Positions 1 to 7,946 of a stretch of 33,997 bases of DNA are shown here, one piece after another. The notes beneath the pieces are model-generated. The model searched no databases, was not told where the DNA came from, and was given only the letters and a program-made list of their open reading frames with translations. The position numbers and the translations under genes are program-made. Source of the DNA: Ferruginibacter sp. (lineage in GTDB: Bacteria; Bacteroidota; Bacteroidia; Chitinophagales; Chitinophagaceae). Location: NCBI GenBank assembly GCA_019638525.1, contig JAHBTO010000012.1, positions 1 through 33,997 on the forward strand. The letters run 5' to 3'. How positions within the stretch are numbered: the stretch's first letter is position 1; every line of letters begins with the position of its first letter.

Positions 1-200
1 AAAGTTCCTTTCCTGTTTATTTTACCAATTGGATGTATGGGCATAAACCAAAGTGTTTGTACACCCATTGCAGCCAACCGTGGTAGCGCATTGGCAAAAG
101 CATTAAAAGTACCTTCGGCGCTGTATTGCCGCAGGTTTACCTCATAAATATTAGTATGCTGTATCCAATTTGCTCTTTTAAAAACAGGTTGTGTTTCCAT
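1..200 (-). CDS. Alpha-amylase family (GH13) protein, N-terminal fragment
   Basis: Reading leftwards from the ATG at 200, about 66 codons are visible before the window ends. The peptide includes NIYEVNLRQYSAEGTF, then LPRLAAMGVQTLWFMPIHPIG and NRKGT. This is the typical start of the GH13 (beta/alpha)8 catalytic barrel, covering the first strand and the WFMPIHPIG conserved region. There is no signal peptide before the barrel, so this form is probably cytoplasmic; the usual role would be hydrolysis or transfer on alpha-glucans. The catalytic Asp/Glu/Asp triad lies outside the window, so activity and subfamily cannot be judged. It is divergent from ispH and has its own promoter at 226-256. Family assignment is firm; the exact enzyme is not. 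Confidence 0.85.
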   Translation of the reverse strand, partial: METQPVFKRANWIQHTNIYEVNLRQYSAEGTFNAFANALPRLAAMGVQTLWFMPIHPIGKINRKGT

Positions 201-225
201 TGTTGAGTTACATGTTTTATATTAT

Positions 226-256
226 CAAAAGTAAGCCTGCCGATAATAATTACAAC
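226..256 (-). promoter_or_regulatory. Bacteroidota-type promoter for the GH13 gene
   Basis: On the minus strand GTTG (256-253) is followed after 19 bases by TACTTTTG (233-226), which fits the Bacteroidota primary sigma pattern TTTG/TTG, N19-21, TAnnTTTG. Transcription would start near 219, giving a leader of about 20 bases before the ATG at 200. Seen by pattern only. Confidence 0.55.
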
Positions 257-280
257 CGTATATTTTAGCTGTTAACCATG

Positions 281-288
281 TACCTTTG
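281..288 (+). promoter_or_regulatory. Promoter -7 box of ispH
   Basis: TACCTTTG matches TAnnTTTG exactly and lies 18 bases before the ATG at 307, so transcription would start about 12 bases upstream of that codon. No good -33 TTTG is seen at the expected spacing. The box overlaps a possible TTG start codon at 286, which argues against starting translation there. Confidence 0.4.
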
Positions 289-306
289 CAACTGTATATT
301 CAACAC

Positions 307-1533
307 ATGAAAAAATTTAATGTTCCCATCATATACCGCAGCCCGTTAATTGCATCCATCAAAAATAAAAGGAAGCAAGAGGATAAGATGAAGAAGGATT
401 TTACTCCCACCCTGCTCAACTTTGGACCGCTGCAAATTTACCTTGCCCGCCATTTTGGTTTTTGCTATGGCGTAGAAAATGCCATTGAAATTGCATTTAA
501 AACCATTGAAGAAAACCAGGGTAAACGTATTTTTTTATTAAGTGAAATGATTCATAACCCACAGGTAAATGCCGACCTTATTGAAAAAGGTGTAAAATTT
601 TTGCAGGACACCCGTGGCAAACAAGTAATACCTTTTGAAACATTAACAAGCGATGATATTGTTATCATTCCTGCTTTTGGTACCACGCTTGCTATTGAAG
701 AGCAACTGACAAAAACAGGCATTGCCATACATAAATATAATACCACCTGCCCTTTTGTAGAAAAAGTATGGAACCGCAGTGAACAGATTGCTAAAAAAAA
801 TTATACCGTAGTGGTGCATGGCAAACCCACGCATGAAGAAACAAGGGCCACTTTTTCACATGCATCGGCACACACGGCCACTGTTATTGTAAACGATATG
901 GACGATGCTGTTGAACTTGGCAAATACATTACCGGCGAAAAAGATGTTGCTACTTTTTATGACGAGTTTGCAGGTAAATATACCGATGGATTTAACCCTG
1001 CAAAAGACCTTGACCGCATTGGCGTGGTAAACCAAACTACTATGCTTGCAAGCGACACAGAAGCCATTGCCAATTATCTTAAAGATGTGATGAAAAAAAA
1101 ATATGGTTTAGATGAAACCAACATTACACAAAGGTTTGCCGATACCAGGGACACTTTGTGTTATGCCACCAACGATAACCAGTCATCGGTGTATGGTATG
1201 CTGCAAACCGATGCCGATCTTGCAATTGTTGTGGGTGGTTATAACAGCAGCAACACATCGCACCTGGTAGAATTATGTGAAGAGAAATTACCTACGTATT
1301 TTATTAATAATGATGAAAAGATAATTTCAAAAAACAGCATCAGGCATTTTAATTTTCATACCAGGGAAGAGATGGTTACAAATAATTTTTTACCACAAAA
1401 AGATGTAACAAAGATTTTAGTTACAAGTGGCGCAAGTTGCCCCGATGCGCTGGTAGAAGCCGTGATAGAAAAATTATCATCATTTTATAACGTAACAAAA
1501 ACGATGGATGATATGCTGCAGGAATTTTCATAA
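307..1533 (+). CDS. ispH: 4-hydroxy-3-methylbut-2-enyl diphosphate reductase
   Basis: IspH (LytB) is the last enzyme of the MEP isoprenoid pathway; it reduces HMBPP to IPP and DMAPP with a [4Fe-4S] cluster. From the ATG at 307 the protein has 408 residues. The three cluster cysteines are visible: Cys53 in GFCYGVENAI, Cys148 in NTTCPFVEKVW and Cys285 in DTLCYATNDNQ. HGKPTHEET (171-179) and SGASCPD (374-380) are other family motifs. It is about 90 residues longer than E. coli IspH because of an N-terminal extension and an insertion before residue 280, both of which I associate with Bacteroidota IspH. The start at 307 keeps the extension; a TTG at 286 lies inside the promoter box, and a later ATG at 388 is a possible alternative. 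Monocistronic, divergent from the GH13 gene and convergent with the MFS gene. Confidence 0.95.
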   Translation: MKKFNVPIIYRSPLIASIKNKRKQEDKMKKDFTPTLLNFGPLQIYLARHFGFCYGVENAIEIAFKTIEENQGKRIFLLSEMIHNPQVNADLIEKGVKFLQDTRGKQVIPFETLTSDDIVIIPAFGTTLAIEEQLTKTGIAIHKYNTTCPFVEKVWNRSEQIAKKNYTVVVHGKPTHEETRATFSHASAHTATVIVNDMDDAVELGKYITGEKDVATFYDEFAGKYTDGFNPAKDLDRIGVVNQTTMLASDTEAIANYLKDVMKKKYGLDETNITQRFADTRDTLCYATNDNQSSVYGMLQTDADLAIVVGGYNSSNTSHLVELCEEKLPTYFINNDEKIISKNSIRHFNFHTREEMVTNNFLPQKDVTKILVTSGASCPDALVEAVIEKLSSFYNVTKTMDDMLQEFS

Positions 1534-1602
1534 ACATTGTTACAAATAATCCTTATTACTTCTTCCAAAAATCAACAGTATCATCAAAGAAATATATTTC
1601 TA

Positions 1603-2889
1603 TCAGGATGCGTTAAAATCTTTTTTACCAAAATATTTAAGCGATAACCAGGCCAGTGGCACCAGCAATGCAGCCAGGATAAAGAAAGAATTATAACTTG
1701 TTTTTGTAATCACCGGTACCATCCAGGTGGTGATTAAAACACCTATTACTGCCGCTGTACCGCCCATGCCTGCTACTACACCCACATTTTTTCCATTAAA
1801 ATAATCGGAAGGAAGTGTTTGTATGTTGCCAATTAAAAACTGGAAACCAAACAATGTGATGCTGATTAAACCAATGGCAACTGCCGGTTGCTCTTTAAGC
1901 TGATTAAGCATAAGCACAATGGCAACCAACGATGCCAGCATAATTACCGACCCTATGGTGATTGCTTTTTTACGTGCTGCTACCGCATCAACTCCTCTTT
2001 TAATCATACGGGATGAATAATAACCACCAATGATACCACCAATGGCGGCCATTAAATATGGAAACCATGCAAAAGCGCCAACCTGTTTTATATCAAAATG
2101 AAATTGTTCTTTTAAAAAAGTTGGCAGCCAGGTTACAAACAACCACCATACAGGGTCAATAAAAAACCGGGATGATATGATGCTCCAGGTGGCTTTAAAA
2201 TTCAGCAACTGCCACCAGCTATATACTTTTGTTTCGGTTGCAGTTTTTGTCTTTTCATTTTTATTGTCCAAAATGTGTTCTTGTTCTTCTTTTGTTATCC
2301 ATGGATGCTTATCGGGTGTTGTTTTATTCATAATAAGCCAGGGAACAATCCAAAGCAAACCCAGCACAGCAATACCGGCAAAAGTGCCTTGCCATCCAAT
2401 TGATAAATATAACATGGCAATCACCGGCGCACTAACCACCGAACCCAGCGATGCACCGGCGCCAAAGATGCCTTGTGCAATAGCCCGCTCTTTGGGAGGA
2501 AACCACTCGGCATTGCTTTTGGTAGCACCCGGCCAGTTACCTGCTTCGCTAAGGCCTAGAAAAAAACGGAAGATGCTGAATGATGAAATAGTTTTGGCAA
2601 TTGCATGCAATGCAATGGAAATGCTCCAGCCAGCAATTGATACCACCATGCCCAGCTTAGTACCAATAGCATCCATCATTTTACCGGTTACCGTTTGGCC
2701 AATGGCATAGGCTATCATAAAAAAAGTGGTGATGAGCGCCAGGGCATTTTTATTATCAGCATCTGCAATACCAAAATCTTTATAAATATAAGGCCACATA
2801 ATGTTGATGGCGCTGCGGTCAATATAATTTATTACTGTTGCAATACCTATTAAAGTAATAATCCACCAACGTAGTCCTTTTATTTTCAT
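1603..2889 (-). CDS. MFS hexuronate transporter (anion:cation symporter type)
   Basis: The 428-residue protein is hydrophobic throughout, with about 12 membrane segments. It begins MKIKGLRWWIITLIGIATVINYIDRSAINI, the start typical of the ACS family of the major facilitator superfamily (ExuT, GudP and relatives), and has the conserved GLSEAGNWPGATKSNAEWFPPKERA stretch near residues 114-138 that is characteristic of ExuT-like sugar-acid carriers (given here only as a named region). It probably carries the unsaturated or keto-deoxy uronate monomers made by the periplasmic lyases across the inner membrane. It is the last gene of the long minus-strand locus, 64 bases after kduI. Substrate is inferred from family and context. 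Confidence 0.88.
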   Translation of the reverse strand: MKIKGLRWWIITLIGIATVINYIDRSAINIMWPYIYKDFGIADADNKNALALITTFFMIAYAIGQTVTGKMMDAIGTKLGMVVSIAGWSISIALHAIAKTISSFSIFRFFLGLSEAGNWPGATKSNAEWFPPKERAIAQGIFGAGASLGSVVSAPVIAMLYLSIGWQGTFAGIAVLGLLWIVPWLIMNKTTPDKHPWITKEEQEHILDNKNEKTKTATETKVYSWWQLLNFKATWSIISSRFFIDPVWWLFVTWLPTFLKEQFHFDIKQVGAFAWFPYLMAAIGGIIGGYYSSRMIKRGVDAVAARKKAITIGSVIMLASLVAIVLMLNQLKEQPAVAIGLISITLFGFQFLIGNIQTLPSDYFNGKNVGVVAGMGGTAAVIGVLITTWMVPVITKTSYNSFFILAALLVPLAWLSLKYFGKKDFNAS

Positions 2890-2953
2890 ACAATTTTTTT
2901 AATGCCATCACTGATGACTTATATATTAAAAACTAAACTTTAAAAGCATTTAA

Positions 2954-3784
2954 TCATTTTAATTCGGCTACTGCTTTTTGATCCATGTCAGTAAATTCTT
3001 TATTCTCACCGGCCATACCCCAAATAAAACCATAATTGGCTGTGCCCACGCCAAAATGCATACTCCACGGTGCAGATAACACTGCTTCGTTATTAGCAAT
3101 AACTATATGCCTTGTTTCTTGCGGCTCGCCCATGAAATGCATAACACGGTGGGCAGCATCCAGGTCAAAATAAAAATATGCTTCCATACGGCGTGTATGC
3201 GTATGCGGTGGTACCGAGTTCCACACACTGCCTTCGGCAAGCGTGGTAAGGCCCATCACCAACTGGCAACTTTCAATTCCGTCGTTGTGAATGTATTTAT
3301 AAATAGTTCGCTTGTTACTGGTAACAGCATCACCCATATTAACAGGCTGTGCTTCTTCTTTAGTCATTTTACGGTTGGCATAAGTTTTATGTGCCGGCGC
3401 CGATAGCAGGTAAAATATAGCAGGTGCTTTTGCATCGCTGCTACTGAAACTCACATCCTTTGTGCCTTTGCCCAGGTACACACATCCTAATTTATCAATT
3501 TCATAATTAACTCCATCAGCAATAACAGTTCCTTTACCGCCAACATTTATAATTCCCATTTCCCTTCTCTCTAAAAAATAATTCGCTTTTAATTCTTCTT
3601 CCAATGGCAAAGCAATGGGGTTTGTTGTTGGCACGGCACCGCCAACAATCATCCGGTCGTAATGCGAATAGGTTAATTGTATGGAACCGGCTACCATTAA
3701 ATTTTCAATTAAAAAATTTTCACGCAGCTGCTGCGTATTCATCTGGCTAGTTTCTTTGGGGCTATTTTGAAATCTTATTTGCAT
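2954..3784 (-). CDS. kduI: 5-keto-4-deoxyuronate isomerase
   Basis: KduI is a cupin-fold zinc enzyme that isomerises 4-deoxy-L-threo-5-hexosulose uronate to 3-deoxy-D-glycero-2,5-hexodiulosonate. The 276-residue protein matches the family's usual length (E. coli 278) over its whole extent, including an N-terminus that aligns with the E. coli start, so the ATG at 3784 is chosen over the inner one at Met15. The likely zinc ligands are His194 and His196 in PPHTHTRRMEAYFYFDL, Glu201, and His243 in WSMHFGVG. GEPQETRHIV (219-228) is another family signature. It lies between kduD and the MFS gene. In pectin and glucuronan catabolism it acts directly before KduD; whether it also accepts the alginate-derived erythro isomer cannot be told from sequence. 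Confidence 0.96.
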   Translation of the reverse strand: MQIRFQNSPKETSQMNTQQLRENFLIENLMVAGSIQLTYSHYDRMIVGGAVPTTNPIALPLEEELKANYFLERREMGIINVGGKGTVIADGVNYEIDKLGCVYLGKGTKDVSFSSSDAKAPAIFYLLSAPAHKTYANRKMTKEEAQPVNMGDAVTSNKRTIYKYIHNDGIESCQLVMGLTTLAEGSVWNSVPPHTHTRRMEAYFYFDLDAAHRVMHFMGEPQETRHIVIANNEAVLSAPWSMHFGVGTANYGFIWGMAGENKEFTDMDQKAVAELK

Positions 3785-3827
3785 AATTTTTTTCTTTTAA
3801 TTTTAAAAATTCTTTTCACCATAATTT

Positions 3828-4589
3828 TTATCTACCCATCCACCCACCATCTACGGTTAATATGGTTCCATTTACATAATCCGCAGCAGGCGATGAAAGG
3901 AAAATATATGCACCGGCCATATCTTCCGGTGTACCCCACCTGTTGGCCGGTATCCTGGCAAGTATGGCTGCATTCCTATCAGCATCTTGCCTTAACTGCC
4001 TTGTATTATCAGTAGCAATATAACCCGGCGCCACGCCATTAACATTTACTCCATGCACCGCCCACTCATTGGCAAATGCTTTTAATAAAGATGCTACAGC
4101 GCCTTTGCTGGCTGCATATCCCGGCACATTTATGCCCCCCTGGAAACTTAATAAAGAGCAGGTAAAAACAATTTTTCCCTGTTTTGCTTCCACCATTCGT
4201 TTACCAATTTCACGGGTTATGATGAACTGTGCATTTAAATTGATATCAATAATGATATCCCAATATTCGTCGGGATGTTCGGCTGCCGGTTTGCGCATGA
4301 TATGGCCGGCATTATTTATCAATATATCAATTCGGGGATGATCGGCTTTTACTTTTTCTAAAAACTTATACAATGAATCCCGATTTGAAAAATCGGCCTG
4401 GTAGGCATAAAATTTTCTACCCGCCGCTTCAACCGCTGCCGCTACCGCACTGCCTGTTGCCGGCATAGAACTACTAACACCGATGATATCGGCACCGGCT
4501 TTTGCCATCTCAACAGCTACCGCCATTCCTATTCCGCTGCTGCAGCCTGTTACAAGCGCTATCTTGTTTTCTAATTTAAAGTTTATCAT
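3828..4589 (-). CDS. kduD: 2-dehydro-3-deoxy-D-gluconate 5-dehydrogenase (SDR)
   Basis: This short-chain dehydrogenase reduces the KduI product to KDG with NAD(P)H. The 253-residue protein has the cofactor motif TGCSSGIG (14-21), NNAG (92-95), the catalytic Ser145, Tyr158 and Lys162 (YAASK), and the KduD-like stretches SLLSFQGGINVPGY, NTRQLRQDADR, RIPANRWG and the terminal VDGGWMGR. The reading frame is open for ten more codons upstream (to 4619), but the ATG at 4589 gives the family's usual N-terminus directly before the first beta strand. It sits between the jelly-roll lyase and kduI, so KduI and KduD are made together. Confidence 0.92.
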   Translation of the reverse strand: MINFKLENKIALVTGCSSGIGMAVAVEMAKAGADIIGVSSSMPATGSAVAAAVEAAGRKFYAYQADFSNRDSLYKFLEKVKADHPRIDILINNAGHIMRKPAAEHPDEYWDIIIDINLNAQFIITREIGKRMVEAKQGKIVFTCSLLSFQGGINVPGYAASKGAVASLLKAFANEWAVHGVNVNGVAPGYIATDNTRQLRQDADRNAAILARIPANRWGTPEDMAGAYIFLSSPAADYVNGTILTVDGGWMGR

Positions 4590-4641
4590 GTTTACATTTA
4601 TTTTTTTATCTGCTTTCAATTTAGCAATTATAAATGTAATG

Positions 4642-5475
4642 TCATTTCATTTCTTCAATACTGAACAAATTAAACCGTATGCTTTCGTCCCTTAAGCTTG
4701 CAGCATCATTCAGGCTACGGTAAATACCCCATTTAGGCCTGATGAAATCATTATCGGGCCTGATGGTTTTTATATCTGTACTTGAATAGCTTAGCAAAGT
4801 TTCATCATCGCTAATTCTCTTTATCATCATCGAGTAGGTGCCATGTGCACCCACTTTTATTGTTTCAACAGCCTGCACCCACACGCCATCAAACAACGAT
4901 AAATCTGCCGTAGCAACTTTTGTTGTGTTATCATGTATCAACTCCAGTTTATTGGGATTACCTTTTCGTGCAGTTAGTGTAAACAAAGGGTTACCGTCGT
5001 CGCCATTTACGGGTTTTATTTGATGTATATGTGTAAAACTTGATGATGGCTGAAAACCCGGTGCCAGCCTAAATTTCCATTTATATGTTATGGTTTCACC
5101 AATGGTGCCTTTCAGGTTTGCAGGAGATGATTCATACGTTTTTATTTCAACCCTTTGCCTGTCGAAATTAATACAGCGGTCATTATCGGGTGTAACATGC
5201 ATGTAAAATTCAAACACATAACTGTTAAGTTCGGCATCCCATACTTCGGCAATATGCCTGCCAAAAGCAGGGTGTGCACATTCGGGGTTTTCAACAGCAT
5301 TGTATCCCGGCGCCAATACATTATTTATTAGTTCGTACGTATTACCCGGGCCATCTGCATTTAACACTACAGGTTGTTGTACGGGAGGTACTAATATTGG
5401 TTCAGGCACGGCTGATTTTTTACACATCACATTCAGCAGCATTAATACAAATATTACAGGCACTGTGTTTTTCAA
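4642..5475 (-). CDS. Jelly-roll polysaccharide lyase-like lipoprotein
   Basis: The 277-residue protein starts with a lipoprotein-like signal (hydrophobic 5-15, Cys18) and a Pro-rich linker (about 22-38). The rest looks like a beta-jelly-roll of the concanavalin-like lyase type (PL7, PL13 and PL20 share this fold): RQRVEIK at 106-112, THIHQIK at 148-154 and RPKWGIYRS at 246-254 sit where such lyases carry their Arg/Glu, Gln-Ile-His-like and Tyr active-site strands. I cannot assign it to one numbered family. The start codon is a TTG at 5475, one base after the esterase stop codon; it is the only start that gives a full signal peptide. The residues after Cys18 are basic, unlike the acidic surface-export signal known in Bacteroidota, so it may face the periplasm. 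Role in cleaving a polyuronate is inferred from fold motifs and context. Confidence 0.72.
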   Translation of the reverse strand: MKNTVPVIFVLMLLNVMCKKSAVPEPILVPPVQQPVVLNADGPGNTYELINNVLAPGYNAVENPECAHPAFGRHIAEVWDAELNSYVFEFYMHVTPDNDRCINFDRQRVEIKTYESSPANLKGTIGETITYKWKFRLAPGFQPSSSFTHIHQIKPVNGDDGNPLFTLTARKGNPNKLELIHDNTTKVATADLSLFDGVWVQAVETIKVGAHGTYSMMIKRISDDETLLSYSSTDIKTIRPDNDFIRPKWGIYRSLNDAASLRDESIRFNLFSIEEMK

Positions 5476-5476
5476 T

Positions 5477-6379
5477 TTATTTACTATTAAAAGCAGGTAT
5501 AGATTTTATAAAAGCCATTATCGCTTTATTGATTTCAGTATTTTTTTCTTTTTCAAATTTTCCGTGCAAGCCGCCTTCTACTGTTATGAATTCTGTTTTT
5601 ACTCCTGCTTCCAGTAACTTCTTATGCAAATCAACCGATTGCTGGTAAGGCACGGTGGGGTCGGCATTGCCATGAACAATAAAAACCGGCGGACTGTTTT
5701 TATCTACATAATTAATGGGAGATACAGAAGTAACAAAATCTTTATCAGCAACTTTACTGCCTAACCAGTTCCTGGCCGATTTACTTTTTAAAACCTTTCC
5801 ATTACCATTTTCCCAAATATCTGTAACACCATATTTATCAATAATGGCGGCTACTTTTATATTTTCTACCCCTTTGCAATGGGTATCAAAAATATGATTA
5901 TTGCCCAGCAAACCTGCAAGTAATGCAAGGTGCCCGCCTGCGCTGCCACCCATCGTTACAATTTTATTTACATCAATATTTAATGCCTGTGCATTTTTAA
6001 TAAGATATATCAATGCACACCTTGCATCTTCCACAGCTGCCGGTGCCGTAGCCTGCCCGGTAAGCCTGTACTCGATATTGGCAACAGCAAAACCAGCTTT
6101 AAAAAAAGTACTGAATCCTGTTTGTGATTCTTTCACTCCATGGTTCCATCCGCCACCATGTATATTAATAACTACAGGTGTTGGCTTATTATCTTTTGGC
6201 GGCAGATAGATATCCATCTTACCTTCCCAATTGTTTACTTTTGTATATACCACATTCAATTGTGCAGTAAACCCTGCAGGAAGCTCAACAGGTTTATAGG
6301 TTGTTACCGAATCTGTAACCTGTGCATACATTTGTTTAAAAACAAAAAACAAAGCAAAAACAAAAACTATTTTTTTCAT
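5477..6379 (-). CDS. Secreted alpha/beta-hydrolase, probable carbohydrate esterase
   Basis: The 300-residue protein has a signal peptide (1-20, ending MYAQ) and an alpha/beta-hydrolase domain of the acetylxylan-esterase/BD-FAE-like type. The oxyanion motif is HGGGW (74-78), the nucleophile Ser146 lies in GGSAGGH, and Asp240 (HGNADPTVPY) with His272 (GGLHGKF) completes the triad. The start at 6379 lies one base past the SusD stop codon (the frame stays open to 6403), and the stop is one base before the next gene, so translation is probably coupled across SusD, this esterase and the lyase. The position suggests it strips acyl groups, such as O-acetyl on mannuronate or glucuronate, from the imported oligosaccharides. 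That substrate is inference; the fold and triad are visible. Confidence 0.85.
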   Translation of the reverse strand: MKKIVFVFALFFVFKQMYAQVTDSVTTYKPVELPAGFTAQLNVVYTKVNNWEGKMDIYLPPKDNKPTPVVINIHGGGWNHGVKESQTGFSTFFKAGFAVANIEYRLTGQATAPAAVEDARCALIYLIKNAQALNIDVNKIVTMGGSAGGHLALLAGLLGNNHIFDTHCKGVENIKVAAIIDKYGVTDIWENGNGKVLKSKSARNWLGSKVADKDFVTSVSPINYVDKNSPPVFIVHGNADPTVPYQQSVDLHKKLLEAGVKTEFITVEGGLHGKFEKEKNTEINKAIMAFIKSIPAFNSK

Positions 6380-6380
6380 T

Positions 6381-7928
6381 TTAGTAACCCGGGTTTTGTG
6401 CAATTACCAATTGCGTATTAGTATCAATTTCGTGTTGCGGTATTGGTAACAGCAAACGATTAGTGGTAACATTTGCCTGTAACTGCGCCAGTGTAGGTGT
6501 TGGTGCGGTATAGGTTGAATAATGAACAGCATAAGTATGTGCAAAATGGTCTTTAATAGTTTGCTCGGCCGAAATGGTGGTCATGGTGGTATTGTAACGC
6601 ACCAAATCGAACCATCGTTGGTTTTCAAAAGCAAACTCCAGCCTGCGTTGTTCTGCAAGTTCTTTTTCAAATAAGGCAACAGTATTAACCGTATTGGGTA
6701 CAGGGCCAATACCTGCTCTTTCTCTTACCTGGCTTATCAATGCAATACTTGATGGTGAAAATCCCTGTGCTTCTGCCAGCATCAGCAATACATCGGCATA
6801 CCGTATGATGGGCCAGTCGCTTTCGCCATCGCCCGAAATAGCAACCGGGAAAAGATATTTTTTTACATACACCACTGCTGCCGGGCCTGTACCGTAAAAA
6901 GAAATGTTTACATTACGGCGGGCATCTGTTGCAATTAAAGCCGTATCCATTTCGGTAGTAGGAGCATTCCATCCAAGCCCCGATCCGTTGATTACAGCCG
7001 AGCCACTGTTTAACGGGCCAAAATCATTTCCAAATGTGGAGCCTAACCCCAGGCCGCCTGATTTGTACCTGTTTGTAAAAAGTATTTCCGAATTCATTTC
7101 GTTGGTGATAGAAAATACAGCTGCATAAGTTGGTTGTAATGAGAATCCGCTGTTTGTAATCACATCCTGCAATTGCACTATGGCATCGGCTTTACGGTTT
7201 TGGGTTAGATAAACTTTGCCCAGCAATGCTTTTGCCGCCCATGCATTTGCTTTGCCTACATAGGCTGCCGGTATTTGCGAAAACTTTGCATTGCTTAAAT
7301 AAGTGGATGCAGTTGTAAGGTCTGCTTCAATCAATTTATAAATATCTGCCACCGAAGAACGGTTGATGGTTTTTGCTTCGGTAGGAGTTACGGGTTGATG
7401 AATAAGGAATACGCCGCCGAATAAACGCACTAAATTAAAATAATGATATGCCCTTATAAACATGGCTTCGCCAGCAAACTGTTTCCTGTCAACATCCGAA
7501 ATAGGAATATTTACACTTGCCATATTAATGGTTCCGCTTGCGGGGTCGTAACTTACACCCAGTTTTTTTAACACCACATTGCAGTTAAGAATATTGTTGT
7601 AGGTATCTAACCAATAACTGTAAATGCCTGCATTGGTGGTTGCAGGTATAAACTGGTCAAGGTCGCTCAGGTCACGGTTAAAAGAGTTGGTGCTTCCGGT
7701 AACACCCTGCCATGAGTTATCCGAACGCAGTTCCGTCATCTGCCATTCCCTGTATTGTGGATTGTGTAAACCATTGTAACATCCTAAAATGCCTGCCTGC
7801 ACTTCGGAATAATTACTGTAAAAAGTTGCCGTATTAATATTCGACTCGGGGTAGAGGTCGATTGTTTTTTTGCAGGCGCTTATGCTGATGCAAAAAATAC
7901 TGATGATGACAAATTGAATGTATTTCAT
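6381..7928 (-). CDS. susD: SusD/RagB-like glycan-binding lipoprotein
   Basis: This 515-residue protein is the surface lipoprotein partner of the SusC transporter; it binds oligosaccharide and closes over the SusC barrel as a lid. The signal peptide ends in the lipobox SISAC with Cys19, followed by the family's usual start (KKTIDLYPES). The RagB/SusD signatures are present: LDTYNNILNCNVVL, GEAMFIRAYHYFNLVRLFGGV (tetratricopeptide-like helices near 155-175), YADVLLMLAEAQ, and the C-terminal LAEQRRLEFAFENQRWFDLVRY. It ends with a terminal block typical of the family. It follows the SusC gene by 18 bases. Ligand specificity cannot be read from sequence; context says uronate oligomers. Confidence 0.95.
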   Translation of the reverse strand: MKYIQFVIISIFCISISACKKTIDLYPESNINTATFYSNYSEVQAGILGCYNGLHNPQYREWQMTELRSDNSWQGVTGSTNSFNRDLSDLDQFIPATTNAGIYSYWLDTYNNILNCNVVLKKLGVSYDPASGTINMASVNIPISDVDRKQFAGEAMFIRAYHYFNLVRLFGGVFLIHQPVTPTEAKTINRSSVADIYKLIEADLTTASTYLSNAKFSQIPAAYVGKANAWAAKALLGKVYLTQNRKADAIVQLQDVITNSGFSLQPTYAAVFSITNEMNSEILFTNRYKSGGLGLGSTFGNDFGPLNSGSAVINGSGLGWNAPTTEMDTALIATDARRNVNISFYGTGPAAVVYVKKYLFPVAISGDGESDWPIIRYADVLLMLAEAQGFSPSSIALISQVRERAGIGPVPNTVNTVALFEKELAEQRRLEFAFENQRWFDLVRYNTTMTTISAEQTIKDHFAHTYAVHYSTYTAPTPTLAQLQANVTTNRLLLPIPQHEIDTNTQLVIAQNPGY

Positions 7929-7946
7929 AATAAAAATATTATCGGT

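Noticed and set aside
286..306. Upstream TTG start for ispH
   Set aside because: The codon lies inside the TAnnTTTG promoter box, so it would not be in the transcript; the ATG at 307 fits better.
1588..1601. Perfect palindrome AGAAATATATTTCT after the MFS gene, as terminator
   Set aside because: It is almost all A+T, has no T run after it and would make a very weak stem; probably chance in A+T-rich DNA.
2177..2710. Long open frame on the plus strand opposite the MFS gene
   Set aside because: It is the antisense shadow of a well-supported membrane protein and has no recognisable domain or promoter.
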